Positions 5,246-5,301 of a DNA stretch of 5,301 nucleotides are shown here, in pieces. Numbering within the stretch: the first letter of the stretch is position 1; each line of letters starts with the position of its first letter. The DNA is from Methyloligella sp. (GTDB lineage Bacteria; Pseudomonadota; Alphaproteobacteria; Rhizobiales; JALUTE01): NCBI GenBank assembly GCA_027058255.1, contig JALUTE010000176.1:1-5301 (forward strand). The letters run 5' to 3'. The position numbers were made by a program, and so were the translations under genes. The notes under the pieces were generated by a model. That model saw only the letters and a list, made by a program, of their open reading frames with translations, did no database searches and was not told the origin of the DNA.

Positions 5246-5301
5246 GGGGGATAGATCAGGCTTCTCGGCGCCATTGTCAAAGGGTATGTCTTGGCAAGGC
5301 C
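5246..5301. other. Upstream flank of prfA, no gene assigned
   Basis: This 56-nt flank is too short to identify the upstream gene. One minus-strand frame stops at a TGA within the TTTGACA stretch (about 30 nt before prfA) and another stops at the TGA overlapping the prfA start as ATGA. Either could be the end of an upstream gene; in Rhizobiales that gene is often ptsP, but nothing here proves it. Confidence 0.35.
5250..5280 (-). promoter_or_regulatory. Possible promoter just upstream of prfA
   Basis: A perfect TTGACA (-35) reads on the minus strand at 5280-5275. The only -10 candidates 17-19 nt further on (around GATCTATC, 5258-5251) are poor. If used, transcription would begin almost at the prfA start codon and give a leaderless or very short-leader mRNA, which would fit the absence of a ribosome site. 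Read-through from an upstream gene is an equally good explanation. Confidence 0.22.

Noticed and set aside
4007..5254. Long plus-strand open frame opposite prfA and prmC
   Set aside because: It is the antisense shadow of two well-conserved genes in GC-rich DNA and shows no family features of its own.

Overview
The window is very GC-rich and carries the translation-termination gene block typical of Alphaproteobacteria, most likely Hyphomicrobiales (Rhizobiales). All supported genes lie on the minus strand, so transcription runs from right to left: prfA (release factor 1, 4139-5245), prmC (the methyltransferase that modifies release factors, 3163-4122), a DUF4167-family gene (start 2017), and an unrecognised exported protein whose end lies beyond the left edge (start 712). 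The lineage call rests on the DUF4167 N-terminal domain, on the prfA-prmC-DUF4167 order and on the lysine-rich PrmC tail. I cannot name a genus.

Right part (3163-5301): prfA and prmC are complete and look healthy. They are probably co-transcribed, with 16 nt between the prfA stop and the preferred prmC start. PrmC methylates the glutamine of the GGQ motif in RF1, so the enzyme and its substrate are encoded side by side.

Middle part (2018-3162): about 1.1 kb separates prmC from the DUF4167 gene, with no reading frame I can support. It holds three unrelated short tandem duplications (19, 18 and 20 bp periods) and a patch near 2281-2340 that is only 50% GC.

DUF4167 gene (1052-2017): the N-terminal domain is intact, but the gene contains a perfect 55-bp inverted repeat (1465-1519 / 1557-1611, 37-nt spacer). 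Reading straight on gives an implausible tail ending at 1052. Removing just one 55-bp arm joins the frame exactly to a plausible basic, low-complexity C-terminus ending at 1246. This is the main observation of the window. The simplest reading is a fold-back (template-switch) inverted duplication, either real or an assembly artefact. Ribosome bypassing is a speculative alternative.

Left part (1-1245): a 533-nt spacer holds a cluster of short palindromes, including a REP-like unit, bracketed by an 11-bp inverted repeat. Beyond it is a signal-peptide protein with a basic helical middle and a Pro/Ala/Ser-rich repetitive tail. A second perfect palindrome (15-bp arms) sits inside that gene at the window edge.

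I see no tRNA, rRNA, CRISPR array, transposase or prophage gene.
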